Shown here piece after piece: positions 27,283 to 35,889 of a DNA stretch of 64,000 nucleotides. The stretch is from a bacterium 1XD42-54 (GTDB lineage Bacteria > Bacillota > Clostridia > Lachnospirales > Lachnospiraceae), in NCBI GenBank assembly GCA_003612585.1, contig RAZH01000002.1, forward strand, positions 335,782-399,781. Direction: 5' to 3'. A program made the position numbers and the translations under genes. How positions within the stretch are numbered: position 1 is the stretch's first letter; the number at the start of each line of letters is the position of its first letter. Below the pieces are notes generated by a model. The model was not told where the DNA came from. It did not search any database and saw only the letters and a list, made by a program, of their open reading frames with translations.

Positions 27283-29469
27283 TTGAAAAAGGTATGCGAG
27301 GGGATTACCGGATGCTACAGGAGATTGCTTCTGATACTTGCTTTATTGGTTTTGCAGGTGGGCTGTACCCTGGCACTGCCTTATCTGACTGCCGGGATGA
27401 TCGATATAGGAGTAGGTCAGGGCGGAATTCCCAGCGCACTTGCAACTCATATCAGTGCGGAGGGGATGGAAAAACTGTTGCTGCTCATGAATCAGGAAGA
27501 GCAGGAAAAGGTATGCGCCGGATATCGCAATGAGGGGCAGGTTTATACGAAAAATGAGATGAATCGCGAGGAAGAGGAAGCGCTGGCAGATTTGATGACG
27601 CCGCCGATGGTAGCTGTTTATGCGCTTTCTACGGATGGCGCAGACTATAAAGAGGTGCTGGGGGAAGATTTGTATGTGCCGCGGGAACTGGACGCATTTG
27701 GGATTCTGAAACTACTTCCGGAAGATGCGCGTCTGGAGCTGACAAAAGCGGCGCGGGAACGAATTGCAGCAATTCCGCTTACCCTGGTGCATCAGGCTGC
27801 TGTGAACTTTATTCGTGAAGATCTGGAAATCCAGGGTGTTCATGTGCAGGAACTTCAGGACAGTTATCTGCTCAAAAAAGTTATTTTTATGGTTCTGTCT
27901 GTGGTGGGAATTATCCTGTCAGCGGTTTTAAGTGCGCGTTTTTTGGCGCGTCTATCAGCAGATTATGCGTTTGAACTGCGAAGAAGAATGGTTCGACAGG
28001 TATTTAACCTGGATGAAGAGCAGGCCGCATCGTTTTCGGTGAACGATCTGATCGGAAGGACGATGGAAGATACGGAAAAAATACAGCATTTTTTGCGGCT
28101 GTTTTTACAGGAAATTTTATGTCTGCTGTTGCTCGGTGTGGGGGGAACTGTGCTTGCATGGCGCATGAGCCGGCAGCTTGGAACAGTAGTTCTTACTGCT
28201 TTTGGTGTGGCACTTTTTCTGCTCGCATTTTTTACAACAATCGGCCACAGATCTGCAGGGAAGATACAGAATTCTAAAAGACATCTGCTGCGCATGATTC
28301 GGGAAAATTTGAGGGGCATGATGGTGATCCGGGTGTTTGGCCAGGAAAAACGTGAGCAGGAACAGTTTCACCGGGCGGCAGGAAGCTGGAGCAGGATGAG
28401 CGCGCGGGCGGGACGGACATGTTTCTTTCTTACGCCCGGGCTTTTGCTTGTTATGAACGTGGGTTTTTTGTGGCTGGCAAAAAACAGTGCATCCGGAATC
28501 AATCAGGGCTGGTTGCAATCAGGTGAGTATGTGGCATGCATCCAGTATATGATTCTTGTAATTGGTGCATGCTTATCCGTAGCGGACCAGATATCGGCGC
28601 TGCCGGAGGGGGTAGCTGCATATCGAAGGGTTGCACAGCTACTGGCATTGTCGGAGGAAAAGGAGACTTGTTGCAAAGGAGAAGCAACAGAGGACAAGCG
28701 GGCACCCATACTATGCTTTGAGCATGCGACGTGTCAGTATCCTGGCAGCAGTGAAGCTGTATTGCAGGATATATCTTTTTCGGTACGCGCAGGTGAGACT
28801 GTGGCAGTTGTCGGCGGTCTTGGAACGGGAAAAACAGCGCTTTTGTTGATGGCACTTGGAAAAATGAAGATCCGTGAGGGGCGTGTTCTGATAAATGGAA
28901 AGGAGGCAGCGTCGTATGACAGGAAATGGCTTGCGGGGGCAATCAGTTACATTCCGCAGAATCCAAAACTTTTCAGCGGGAGTATCGCGCAGAATCTCCG
29001 ATTTAGGAAGAAGGATGCGTCAGATGCAGAGCTTATGGAGGCAGTCCGGACAGCGCAGGCGGAAGTATTCGTCAGCCAAATGGAAAAAGGGCTGGAGGCT
29101 GCGGTTTCGCCGGGCGGGACAAATTTTTCGGGCGGGCAGAGGCAGCGTCTTGCTGCTGCGCGGTCTATGGTTGGCGATGCACGAATCTATCTCTTTGACG
29201 ACTGTTATTCGGCATTGGATGCAAAAACGGCTCTGCAACTTAAAGCGGCGCTTGCCAAAAAGACAAAAGATGCGGCTGTTCTGATGACGGCTTCGCGTCT
29301 GGAGCTGATTCAGGATGCAGATCAGATTCTTGTGCTGGATCATGGAAGAATTGCAGGAGTGGGGCGTCATGAGGAGCTGCTGCAAAGCTGCGATGTTTAC
29401 CGCGAACTGGCAGCTTCACAGGGATGCGATATCCATACTGCCGGGGAGGTGACGCAGGATGTGTATTAG
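27283..29469 (+). CDS. ABC exporter half-transporter, degenerate-site subunit
   Basis: A 728-residue half-transporter with six membrane helices and a C-terminal ATPase. The first helix pair is separated by a long extracellular insertion (about 40-195). The ATPase has Walker A VGGLGTGKTALL and signature FSGGQRQRLAAARSM, but Walker B reads YLFDDCYSALD, with Asp where the catalytic Glu belongs. This is typical of one half of heterodimeric exporters such as BmrCD or TM287/288. I choose the TTG at 27283 behind AAAGGGG, since upstream sequence in this frame overlaps the symporter gene. The partner overlaps its end by 11 bases. Confidence 0.85.
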   Translation: MKKVCEGITGCYRRLLLILALLVLQVGCTLALPYLTAGMIDIGVGQGGIPSALATHISAEGMEKLLLLMNQEEQEKVCAGYRNEGQVYTKNEMNREEEEALADLMTPPMVAVYALSTDGADYKEVLGEDLYVPRELDAFGILKLLPEDARLELTKAARERIAAIPLTLVHQAAVNFIREDLEIQGVHVQELQDSYLLKKVIFMVLSVVGIILSAVLSARFLARLSADYAFELRRRMVRQVFNLDEEQAASFSVNDLIGRTMEDTEKIQHFLRLFLQEILCLLLLGVGGTVLAWRMSRQLGTVVLTAFGVALFLLAFFTTIGHRSAGKIQNSKRHLLRMIRENLRGMMVIRVFGQEKREQEQFHRAAGSWSRMSARAGRTCFFLTPGLLLVMNVGFLWLAKNSASGINQGWLQSGEYVACIQYMILVIGACLSVADQISALPEGVAAYRRVAQLLALSEEKETCCKGEATEDKRAPILCFEHATCQYPGSSEAVLQDISFSVRAGETVAVVGGLGTGKTALLLMALGKMKIREGRVLINGKEAASYDRKWLAGAISYIPQNPKLFSGSIAQNLRFRKKDASDAELMEAVRTAQAEVFVSQMEKGLEAAVSPGGTNFSGGQRQRLAAARSMVGDARIYLFDDCYSALDAKTALQLKAALAKKTKDAAVLMTASRLELIQDADQILVLDHGRIAGVGRHEELLQSCDVYRELAASQGCDIHTAGEVTQDVY

Positions 29470-31129
29470 ATTCCGGGATTATTTAAAAAAATATGGCCTC
29501 CGGTTTGCGGCAGCTTTGACATGCGGCATTTTATCCTGCGTCCTGCTGGCTTTCGGGCCGCAGCTTTTGGGGGATATCACAACATATATTTTCAGCGGTA
29601 TTTTAGCGAAACTAAATGGGACAGGAGCCATGGATCTGGAAGCAATTGCGGGAATTCTGAGGCTTCTGGCAGGAATTTATTTTACTGCATTTGTGTTTCT
29701 GGCAATTTGCGGCTGGATATTGGAAGGAGTCTCAGCAGATTTCACCTGCCGGTTGCGGGAAGATTCCCTGAAAAAACTGCATACACTGCCGCTTTCTTAT
29801 TTTGAAACACAGTCGGTCGGAGAACTGCAAAACTGTGTTGCTTCTGATTCGGAGATAGTGGGCAGAAGTGCTGGACATGGTATTTTTCAGTTTGTGACAG
29901 GAATCTCTTCGATTGCAGGTATTGTGATTATGATGGTGCGAATCAGCGCGCTTCTTGCTGTAACAGTGGGTATTCTTCTGGCGTTTTCAGCAGTACTGAT
30001 GTATCTGGTATCCAGAAAATTTCAAATATATGCAAACAGACGGCAGGAGGCGAATGCTGCGGCAAACGGCTATGCGGAAGAGATATATTCGGGCCGTAGT
30101 CTGCTTCAGATTTTTGGCCGGGAGGAAACGGTGGCGGAAATGTATTCTGTGTACAATGAACGGCAGCGTGAGGCAGCGTGGCAGGCGGATTTCGCGGCAG
30201 GGCTTATGTCTGTTGTCATGCAGGCCGGTTCCATGGCAGGATACGTTGTAGCAGTACTGGTCGGTGGTATTTATGCACTGCATGGAAATTTGTCAGTAGG
30301 TGATATTCAGGCATTTGTTCATTATATCCGGAACACAGAAAGACCAGTGAAGCAGGTGGCGCAGGCTTTCCGGGAAGTACGTTGTGCTTGTGCTGCGTGG
30401 GGGCGGTTAAAAGAACTTCTGGAGGCAGAATCAGAACCGGAAGCAGAAACAAAAACAAAAGGAAAAACAGAAGCTGCAGCCGGTGAGGTGCGTTTTGAGC
30501 ATGTTACATTTTCCTATGGAGACAAAGAGCCGGTGCTTGCGGATTTTTCGGCAGTGATTGCTCCAGGGACGTATACGGCTATCACAGGCTGTACCGGTGC
30601 AGGTAAAACCACGATTGTGAAACTGCTGATGCGCTTTTATGATGTGCAGAGCGGGGCGATTTACATAGACGGAAAAGATATAAGGGAATACGATCGCAGA
30701 ACGCTTCGGGCAAAATTCGGTATGGTGCTGCAGGAAGTCTGGTTGTTCCGGGGCAGTATTCTTGAAAATATCCGATACGGGAAACCGGAAGCATCCGAAG
30801 AGGAGGTGCGCCTGGCTGCTACGCGTGCAGGAGCTGATGATTTTATCCGTTTTTTGCCGGAAGGGTACGAAACTGTCGTGGGAGAGGACGGGTATCAGCT
30901 TTCCGACGGTCAGAAACAACTGCTGACGATTGCCAGAGCAATTCTTGGAAAACCAGAAATCCTGATTCTTGACGAGGCGACAAGCTCTGTAGACACAAGG
31001 ACAGAACAAAAGATTCACGAGGCGCTGACGACTCTGATGCAGGGAAGAACCTGTTTTGTGATTGCGCACAGGCCGGGAACCATCCGGGAAGCACAGCAGG
31101 TAATTCACATCGGAAAAAACGGGGGTTGA
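29459..31129 (+). CDS. ABC exporter half-transporter, catalytic-site subunit
   Basis: A 556-residue half-transporter with six transmembrane helices and an ATPase domain. Walker A is TGCTGAGKTTIVKLL and Walker B ILILDEATSSVDTR with the catalytic Glu. The signature is LSDGQKQLL, a variant of LSGGQ. Together with the preceding gene it should form a heterodimeric exporter with one competent and one degenerate ATP site. Substrate unknown; drugs, lipids or peptides are possible. ATG 29459 uses GGAGGTG at 29446-29452. The stop overlaps the -35 box of the leuA leader promoter. Confidence 0.9.
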   Translation: MCIRFRDYLKKYGLRFAAALTCGILSCVLLAFGPQLLGDITTYIFSGILAKLNGTGAMDLEAIAGILRLLAGIYFTAFVFLAICGWILEGVSADFTCRLREDSLKKLHTLPLSYFETQSVGELQNCVASDSEIVGRSAGHGIFQFVTGISSIAGIVIMMVRISALLAVTVGILLAFSAVLMYLVSRKFQIYANRRQEANAAANGYAEEIYSGRSLLQIFGREETVAEMYSVYNERQREAAWQADFAAGLMSVVMQAGSMAGYVVAVLVGGIYALHGNLSVGDIQAFVHYIRNTERPVKQVAQAFREVRCACAAWGRLKELLEAESEPEAETKTKGKTEAAAGEVRFEHVTFSYGDKEPVLADFSAVIAPGTYTAITGCTGAGKTTIVKLLMRFYDVQSGAIYIDGKDIREYDRRTLRAKFGMVLQEVWLFRGSILENIRYGKPEASEEEVRLAATRAGADDFIRFLPEGYETVVGEDGYQLSDGQKQLLTIARAILGKPEILILDEATSSVDTRTEQKIHEALTTLMQGRTCFVIAHRPGTIREAQQVIHIGKNGG

Positions 31130-31154
31130 CAAAATCGCTTTTCGATGCTAAAGT
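31126..31154 (+). promoter_or_regulatory. Sigma-A promoter of the leuA T-box transcript
   Basis: TTGACA at 31126-31131, a 17-base spacer, TAAAGT at 31149-31154. The -35 box shares bases with the stop codon of the ABC gene. Confidence 0.8.
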
Positions 31155-31159
31155 GATAC

Positions 31160-31464
31160 AAACAAAGCGAAAACAGAGTAAAGTGAAATGCGAAGATGGA
31201 GAATAGTACGTTCGTATTCTTTTTTCAGAGAGATGCCGGAGGGTGCGAGGCATCAAAAGAAATGAACAGAACTCACTCCTGAGCGGCTGTCCCAAATCTG
31301 TATGATACAGAGAGTAGACGCAGACGGTATCCCGGCCGTTACCCGGGCAGGATATAAGACCTTGGTCCGTATCCGATGAGTGTATGAGCGATCATAAATG
31401 AGAGTGGTACCGCGAAAGATTGTAATCTTCCGTCTCTTGGGAATTTTCCGGGAGGCGGTTTTTT
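31160..31464 (+). promoter_or_regulatory. T-box leader with leucine specifier
   Basis: A tRNA-sensing transcription attenuator. The AGAGAG motif is at about 31227-31232, a distal stem GATGCC/GGCATC follows, and the specifier CTC (Leu) lies at 31272-31274 in GAACTCACTCCTGAGC, the usual context for T-box specifier loops. The T-box sequence ATGAGAGTGGTACCGCG spans about 31398-31414 and offers the bulge that pairs with the NCCA end of tRNA. The terminator CCGTCTC.../GGAGGCGG with TTTTTT is at 31430-31464. Uncharged tRNA-Leu should favour antitermination and leuA expression. Confidence 0.92.
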
Positions 31465-31622
31465 GTGTTGCTGAAACGTTGTGCTGCTGAAGTATTTTTC
31501 AATTTTTACATGACACAAAATGCGCTCCACAATTTTAATTATTTTACGCATTTTACCGTGATTCTGACTTTGAGAAAAGTTTTGCAATTTTATAAAAGAA
31601 AGGGAAAAGGAGAGAGATTGCG

Positions 31623-33299
31623 ATGATGAATTACAGAAAGTATACGAGACAGTATTTTATGCCGCCCGTTTCCTGTCTGAAATGGGCTGAGAAGGAATAT
31701 GTGGATCATGCGCCGGTATGGTGCAGCGTAGATCTGCGTGATGGCAATCAGGCGCTGGTGGTACCGATGTCGCTGGAACAGAAGATTCAGTTTTTCAAGC
31801 TTCTGGTGCAGGTTGGTTTTAAGGAGATTGAGGTCGGCTTTCCGGCGGCTTCGGATACAGAGTACCAGTTTCTACGCAGGCTGATTGAGGAAGACCTTAT
31901 TCCGGATGATGTGACGGTGCAGGTGCTCACTCAGGCGAGAGAGCATATCATCCGCAAAACGTTTGAGGCTCTTAAGGGTGCGAAAAATGCGATTGTGCAC
32001 GTATATAATTCTACCTCTCTTGCACAGCGCGAGCAGGTGTTCCATAAGTCCAAAGAAGAGATTCTTCAGATTGCAGTAGACGGCGCAAAGCTTTTGAAAA
32101 AGCTTGCTGAAGAGGAAGGGGCGAACTACCGTTTTGAGTACAGCCCGGAGAGCTTTACCGGAACGGAGGTTGATTATGCGGTGGACGTGTGCAATGCAGT
32201 TCTGGATATCTGGCAGCCGACAGCTGACCGGAAGGCCATCATCAATCTTCCGAGTACGGTGCAGATGTCAATGCCACATGTCTATGCAAGCCAGGTTGAG
32301 TATGTGAATGCGCACCTGAAATACAGAGAAAACGTTGTGATTTCGCTACATCCGCATAATGACCGTGGATGCGGTATTTCAGATGCAGAGCTGGGGCTTC
32401 TTGCCGGTGCGGATCGGATTGAGGGCACTTTATTCGGAAACGGAGAACGTACTGGAAATGTGGACATTGTAACGCTTGCCATGAACATGTATGCGCAGGG
32501 CGTGAATCCGGAGCTTGATTTTTCAGACATGACGGCTGTCACAGAAGCATATGAGACATACACGGGAATGAAAGTGGATGAACGCAGCCCGTACAGCGGC
32601 GCTCTGGTATTTGCGGCCTTTTCCGGTTCCCATCAGGATGCGATTGCAAAAGGAATGAAATACCGTGAGGAGCATCACTGTGAGACGTGGACAGTTCCTT
32701 ACCTTCCGATTGATCCGACTGATATCGGACGTTCCTACGATGCAGATGTGATCCGCATTAACAGCCAGTCCGGCAAAGGCGGTGTCGGTTATATTCTGGA
32801 GCAGCATTACGGTCTGCGGCTTCCAAAGAAGATGCGCGAGGCGATGGGATATATCACGAAGGGTGTTTCCGATACGCAGCATAAAGAGCTTATGCCGGAA
32901 GAGATTTTCCAGCTGTTTAAAGAGAAGTTTGAGAATATCACGGAACCGTACCGGATTGAGGAAGTACATTTCAAACAGCATAACGGTATTATTGCGGAAG
33001 TTACGGCCAACTATGACGGAAAGACCAGCGTGATTGTGGCATCCGGAAACGGACGTCTGAATGCGGTGAGCAATGCGTTAAAGAAACATTTCCGTCTGGA
33101 ATATGATCTGGTTACGTATGAAGAGCATGCGCTGGAGCAGAGCTCAAGCTCCCGCGCAATCGCATATGTCGGAATTCGTGACAAGAGCGGAAAGATTCAC
33201 TGGGGATCTGGTTTGGATGTCGATATTATCAGAGCGTCGATTGACGCGCTACTGACTGCGGTGAACCATATGGTTGAATCTCATACGAAAGAAGTTTAA
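31623..33299 (+). CDS. leuA: 2-isopropylmalate synthase
   Basis: A 558-residue enzyme that condenses acetyl-CoA with 2-oxoisovalerate in the first step of leucine synthesis. It is the long type (LeuA2) also found in actinobacteria and fungi. The catalytic barrel carries WCSVDLRDGNQAL with the metal-binding Asp, ISLHPHNDRGCG with metal-binding histidines, and LFGNGERTGNVD. The C-terminal leucine-binding regulatory domain runs from about residue 430. Two adjacent ATGs follow AAGGAGAGAG. Expression is under the upstream T-box, and the enzyme is probably feedback-inhibited by leucine. Other leu genes are not in the window. Confidence 0.96.
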   Translation: MMNYRKYTRQYFMPPVSCLKWAEKEYVDHAPVWCSVDLRDGNQALVVPMSLEQKIQFFKLLVQVGFKEIEVGFPAASDTEYQFLRRLIEEDLIPDDVTVQVLTQAREHIIRKTFEALKGAKNAIVHVYNSTSLAQREQVFHKSKEEILQIAVDGAKLLKKLAEEEGANYRFEYSPESFTGTEVDYAVDVCNAVLDIWQPTADRKAIINLPSTVQMSMPHVYASQVEYVNAHLKYRENVVISLHPHNDRGCGISDAELGLLAGADRIEGTLFGNGERTGNVDIVTLAMNMYAQGVNPELDFSDMTAVTEAYETYTGMKVDERSPYSGALVFAAFSGSHQDAIAKGMKYREEHHCETWTVPYLPIDPTDIGRSYDADVIRINSQSGKGGVGYILEQHYGLRLPKKMREAMGYITKGVSDTQHKELMPEEIFQLFKEKFENITEPYRIEEVHFKQHNGIIAEVTANYDGKTSVIVASGNGRLNAVSNALKKHFRLEYDLVTYEEHALEQSSSSRAIAYVGIRDKSGKIHWGSGLDVDIIRASIDALLTAVNHMVESHTKEV

Positions 33300-33309
33300 A
33301 AAAGGAAAA

Positions 33310-33367
33310 GGTTGTTACACAATTCGGCTTTTGTAAAATTTTCGGATTGTGCGACAGCCTTTTTTTA
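33310..33367 (+). terminator. Terminator after leuA
   Basis: GGTTGTTACACAATTCGG pairs with CGGATTGTGCGACAGCC, followed by TTTTTTT. Confidence 0.85.
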
Positions 33368-33433
33368 TGGATGCATGTTATTTCTGAATTATGTGAATAC
33401 TTTTATAATAGAAAAGAAGGAGGTAACAGGCAT

Positions 33434-34429
33434 ATGAAAATTTTGTTTTTTGGTACGAAAAGTTATGATGAGAGATTTTTTACAGAGTGTATACAGAAGG
33501 AACGCTACCAGGGCATCGAAATAAACTTTATTGAGCCGGATTTGACACCGAACACGGCAGCATTGGCAAAAGGTTATGATGCTGTGTGTGCTTTTGTCAA
33601 TATGGACATCGGCACGAGAACTGTGGAGATTCTGGGAGACTGTGGAATCCGGATGATTCTGATGCGCTGTGCAGGTTATAACAATGTTGATTTGGAGGAG
33701 GCAAAAAAACGTGGCATTCGTGTGGCGACGGTTCCGGGATATTCGCCGGAATCTGTTGCGGAGTATGCGCTGGCGCTTGCCCTGACTGCAACGCGGAGAC
33801 TGCACAAGGCTTATATTAAGGTGCGTGAAAATAATTACAGTCTGGTAGGCCTGATGGGGATTTCTTTTTACGGAAGAACTGCGGGAATTGTCGGTACGGG
33901 ACGTATTGGTGCTGCGATGGCCCGTATTTGTTATGGACTTGGCATGAAGGTTTTGGCATATGATATGTATCCGAATAAGAGTCTCGATTTTGCCGAGTAT
34001 GTTGATCTTGATACGCTGCTTTCCAATTCAGACCTGATTTCTCTGCATTGCCCTTTGACTGAGGAAAGTTACCACATAATTAATAAGGAATCAATTAGCA
34101 AGATGAAGGACGGTGTGATTCTTGTGAATACTTCCCGAGGAGGACTGATCAAAACAGATGATCTTGTGCAGGGAATTCGTGACAATAAATTTTTTGCGGT
34201 TGGTCTTGATGTGTACGAGGAAGAAAACGGGCAGGTATACGAGGATAAATCCGATGAGATTTTGCAGCATTCCACAGTTGCAAGGCTTCTGTCTTTCCCG
34301 AATGTCATGGTAACCTCGCATCAGGGATTTTTTACGGTGGAGGCGCTGCGTGCAATTAGCGAGACAACGCTTGAGAATGCATTGGCTTTTGCGAAAGGAG
34401 AGCGTGGAGCAAATGAGCTGTTGTCCTGA
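33434..34429 (+). CDS. ldhA: D-lactate dehydrogenase (2-hydroxyacid dehydrogenase family)
   Basis: A 331-residue NAD-dependent enzyme reducing pyruvate to D-lactate, recycling NADH in fermentation. The Rossmann motif is GIVGTGRIGAAMARI; the catalytic Arg lies in NTSRGGLIKT, the Glu in GLDVYEEENG and the His in VTSHQGFFT, the set expected for D-LDH. MRCAGYNNVDL is also diagnostic. ATG 33434 is preceded by AAGGAGGT at 33416-33423; an upstream ATG at 33347 is inside the leuA terminator region. A TATAAT at 33404-33409 is the likely -10. Other D-2-hydroxyacids are possible substrates. Confidence 0.85.
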   Translation: MKILFFGTKSYDERFFTECIQKERYQGIEINFIEPDLTPNTAALAKGYDAVCAFVNMDIGTRTVEILGDCGIRMILMRCAGYNNVDLEEAKKRGIRVATVPGYSPESVAEYALALALTATRRLHKAYIKVRENNYSLVGLMGISFYGRTAGIVGTGRIGAAMARICYGLGMKVLAYDMYPNKSLDFAEYVDLDTLLSNSDLISLHCPLTEESYHIINKESISKMKDGVILVNTSRGGLIKTDDLVQGIRDNKFFAVGLDVYEEENGQVYEDKSDEILQHSTVARLLSFPNVMVTSHQGFFTVEALRAISETTLENALAFAKGERGANELLS

Positions 34430-34503
34430 TTGATAGTATAGTCCGAAATTCGGGGAAGCAGATTCGAGGAAAAGATTTCATTACGTAGAAAGTCACAAAA
34501 GAT

Positions 34504-34562
34504 GGCTGCCACACAATTTATTCGTCGAATACGGACGGTTGTGGCAGCCGTTTTGCTTTTTT
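34504..34562 (+). terminator. Terminator after ldhA
   Basis: GGCTGCCACA and TGTGGCAGCC form a 10-bp stem with a loop of about 27 bases, followed by GTTTTGCTTTTTT. Confidence 0.85.
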
Positions 34563-34843
34563 CATCTGAAGAAATAAAAAAGGAAAAAAGTTAAAAAATA
34601 TTACATAAATATTAAAAATATGCCAGAAATATTTCTGATTCGACAGGAAAGCTCGAAAAATAAAGGAAAAATGCGAATGAGAAATTTTTGGGGAAATGTC
34701 AAAAGTGACAAATACTGGAAAATAGAACAGTTATATTTTACAAAAAATAAGATGATTATAGAAAAAAATTATATAAAAATAATATATTTTAAAGAACGAA
34801 AAAAGTCGTCGAAATAATATGTTACAAAAATATAAAAAATATA

Positions 34844-34873
34844 TTGACAGATCGTTTCGATATTTTGTATAAT
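34844..34873 (+). promoter_or_regulatory. Strong sigma-A promoter of the SleB-like gene
   Basis: Consensus TTGACA (34844-34849) and TATAAT (34868-34873) with an 18-base spacer. Confidence 0.88.
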
Positions 34874-34973
34874 ACAGGTACGTTGTGGGAAGTAGCATTC
34901 ATGAATAAGTGATAAGGGACAGGCATTCCGCAAGGGGAGAGACGCGGAAGCAAAACGAGCGACAGGAGAATTT

Positions 34974-35795
34974 ATGATGCTGTTACAAAACGGACTGAAC
35001 TCATTCTATGATTTCACACGACGTATCATTGGCCGTTATATTCTGGACATTGTGCTGATTCTAACAGGTGCACTTCTGGTCACCTGGGTAGTAGTTGGTA
35101 TTTCAGAATTTGATACCGGTGGACATGGACGAGTATATGCTGTAGATTCCTCGGCTGAGGAAGAGGGAAGGGTGCAGCAGGCTCAGACAGGTCTGATGGG
35201 AGTCGTTAATGGAGTAGCAGATATGGAACGATATTCTGATGCTACCAGGCTGGTGAGCGTTGCAAGTGCGAATGAAGAAGTACTGGCAGGAGTCAGCGGG
35301 GTGGATAGAAGAGCTATTCATAGAACCACCATCGAGGCGGGAACAAAGGTTGCCAGTGAACTTGGCTATTACGCGCAGCAGGCAGTCCATGACAATCAGA
35401 TGTCATCGGACGAGTATTATACGCTGTTGCAGATTGTAGAAGCTGAGGCAACTGGCGGGGATGTGACCAGCAAGATGATGGTGGCCGGCGTTGTACTCAA
35501 CCGTGTACGGGATTCGCATTTCCCTGATACCATTTATGAAGTGGTATGGCAGAAATCACAGTTCCAGCCAACGGCTGACGGCAGGTTCTATTCCTGCACA
35601 GTTACAGATACGACGGTGGAAGCTGTGGAGCGTGTGCTTCAGGGAGAAGATTTTTCACAGGGCGCCTTGTTTTTTGCAGCGCGGGATTCGGCAGAGAGTG
35701 TCAACATGCGCTGGTTTGATTCCAGCCTTGTAAAGCTGTTCGAGTATGGCGGGCATGAGTACTTCACATACAAAGAATATGTGGAAGAGGCGTGA
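34974..35795 (+). CDS. Cell wall hydrolase, SleB family (membrane-anchored)
   Basis: A 273-residue protein with an N-terminal membrane anchor (ILDIVLILTGALLVTWVVVG), a variable extracellular stalk (about 50-145) and a C-terminal SleB/Hydrolase_2 domain. YYTLLQIVEAEATGGDVTSK contains the catalytic glutamate (read as LLQIVEAEATGGDV), and VAGVVLNRVRDSHFP is the conserved helix. Members cleave peptidoglycan glycan strands; SleB itself acts in spore germination, but many clostridial paralogues are vegetative. Tandem ATGs at 34974 and 34977 follow ACAGGAG. A strong promoter and long leader suggest high or regulated expression in growing cells. Confidence 0.85.
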   Translation: MMLLQNGLNSFYDFTRRIIGRYILDIVLILTGALLVTWVVVGISEFDTGGHGRVYAVDSSAEEEGRVQQAQTGLMGVVNGVADMERYSDATRLVSVASANEEVLAGVSGVDRRAIHRTTIEAGTKVASELGYYAQQAVHDNQMSSDEYYTLLQIVEAEATGGDVTSKMMVAGVVLNRVRDSHFPDTIYEVVWQKSQFQPTADGRFYSCTVTDTTVEAVERVLQGEDFSQGALFFAARDSAESVNMRWFDSSLVKLFEYGGHEYFTYKEYVEEA

Positions 35796-35802
35796 GTAAA
35801 AA

Positions 35803-35836
35803 AGGACTGTTGTTTTCATTGCAACGGTCCTTTTTC
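35803..35836 (+). terminator. Terminator after the SleB-like gene
   Basis: A 10-bp stem AGGACTGTTG/CAACGGTCCT with one T-G pair, followed by TTTTT. Confidence 0.88.
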
Positions 35837-35889
35837 TGTGCTATACTGCGAAGGTAATGCACTGATAAAAAAGAAAAAGGATGAACGAA

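Larger units (their letters stand above)
34430..34973. other. AT-rich intergenic stretch before the SleB-like gene
   Basis: About 540 bases. It holds the ldh terminator (34504-34562), a very AT-rich stretch without a credible gene, a strong promoter (34844-34873) and a roughly 95-base untranslated leader. The leader forms a small hairpin TTCCGC/GCGGAA near 34926-34949 but matches no riboswitch I know. Confidence 0.6.

Noticed and set aside
33380..33433. Rex operator before ldhA
   Set aside because: No TTGTGA-N6-TCACAA-like or TTGTTAA-N4-TTAACAA-like site was found near the promoter.
34620..34817. 65-codon ORF in the AT-rich gap before the SleB-like gene
   Set aside because: Composition is that of AT-rich noncoding DNA (Lys/Ile/Asn-rich), there is no ribosome site, and it lies between a terminator and a promoter.
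34874..34973. c-di-GMP or c-di-AMP riboswitch in the SleB leader
   Set aside because: The conserved core bases of those classes are not present; kept only as an unassigned leader.
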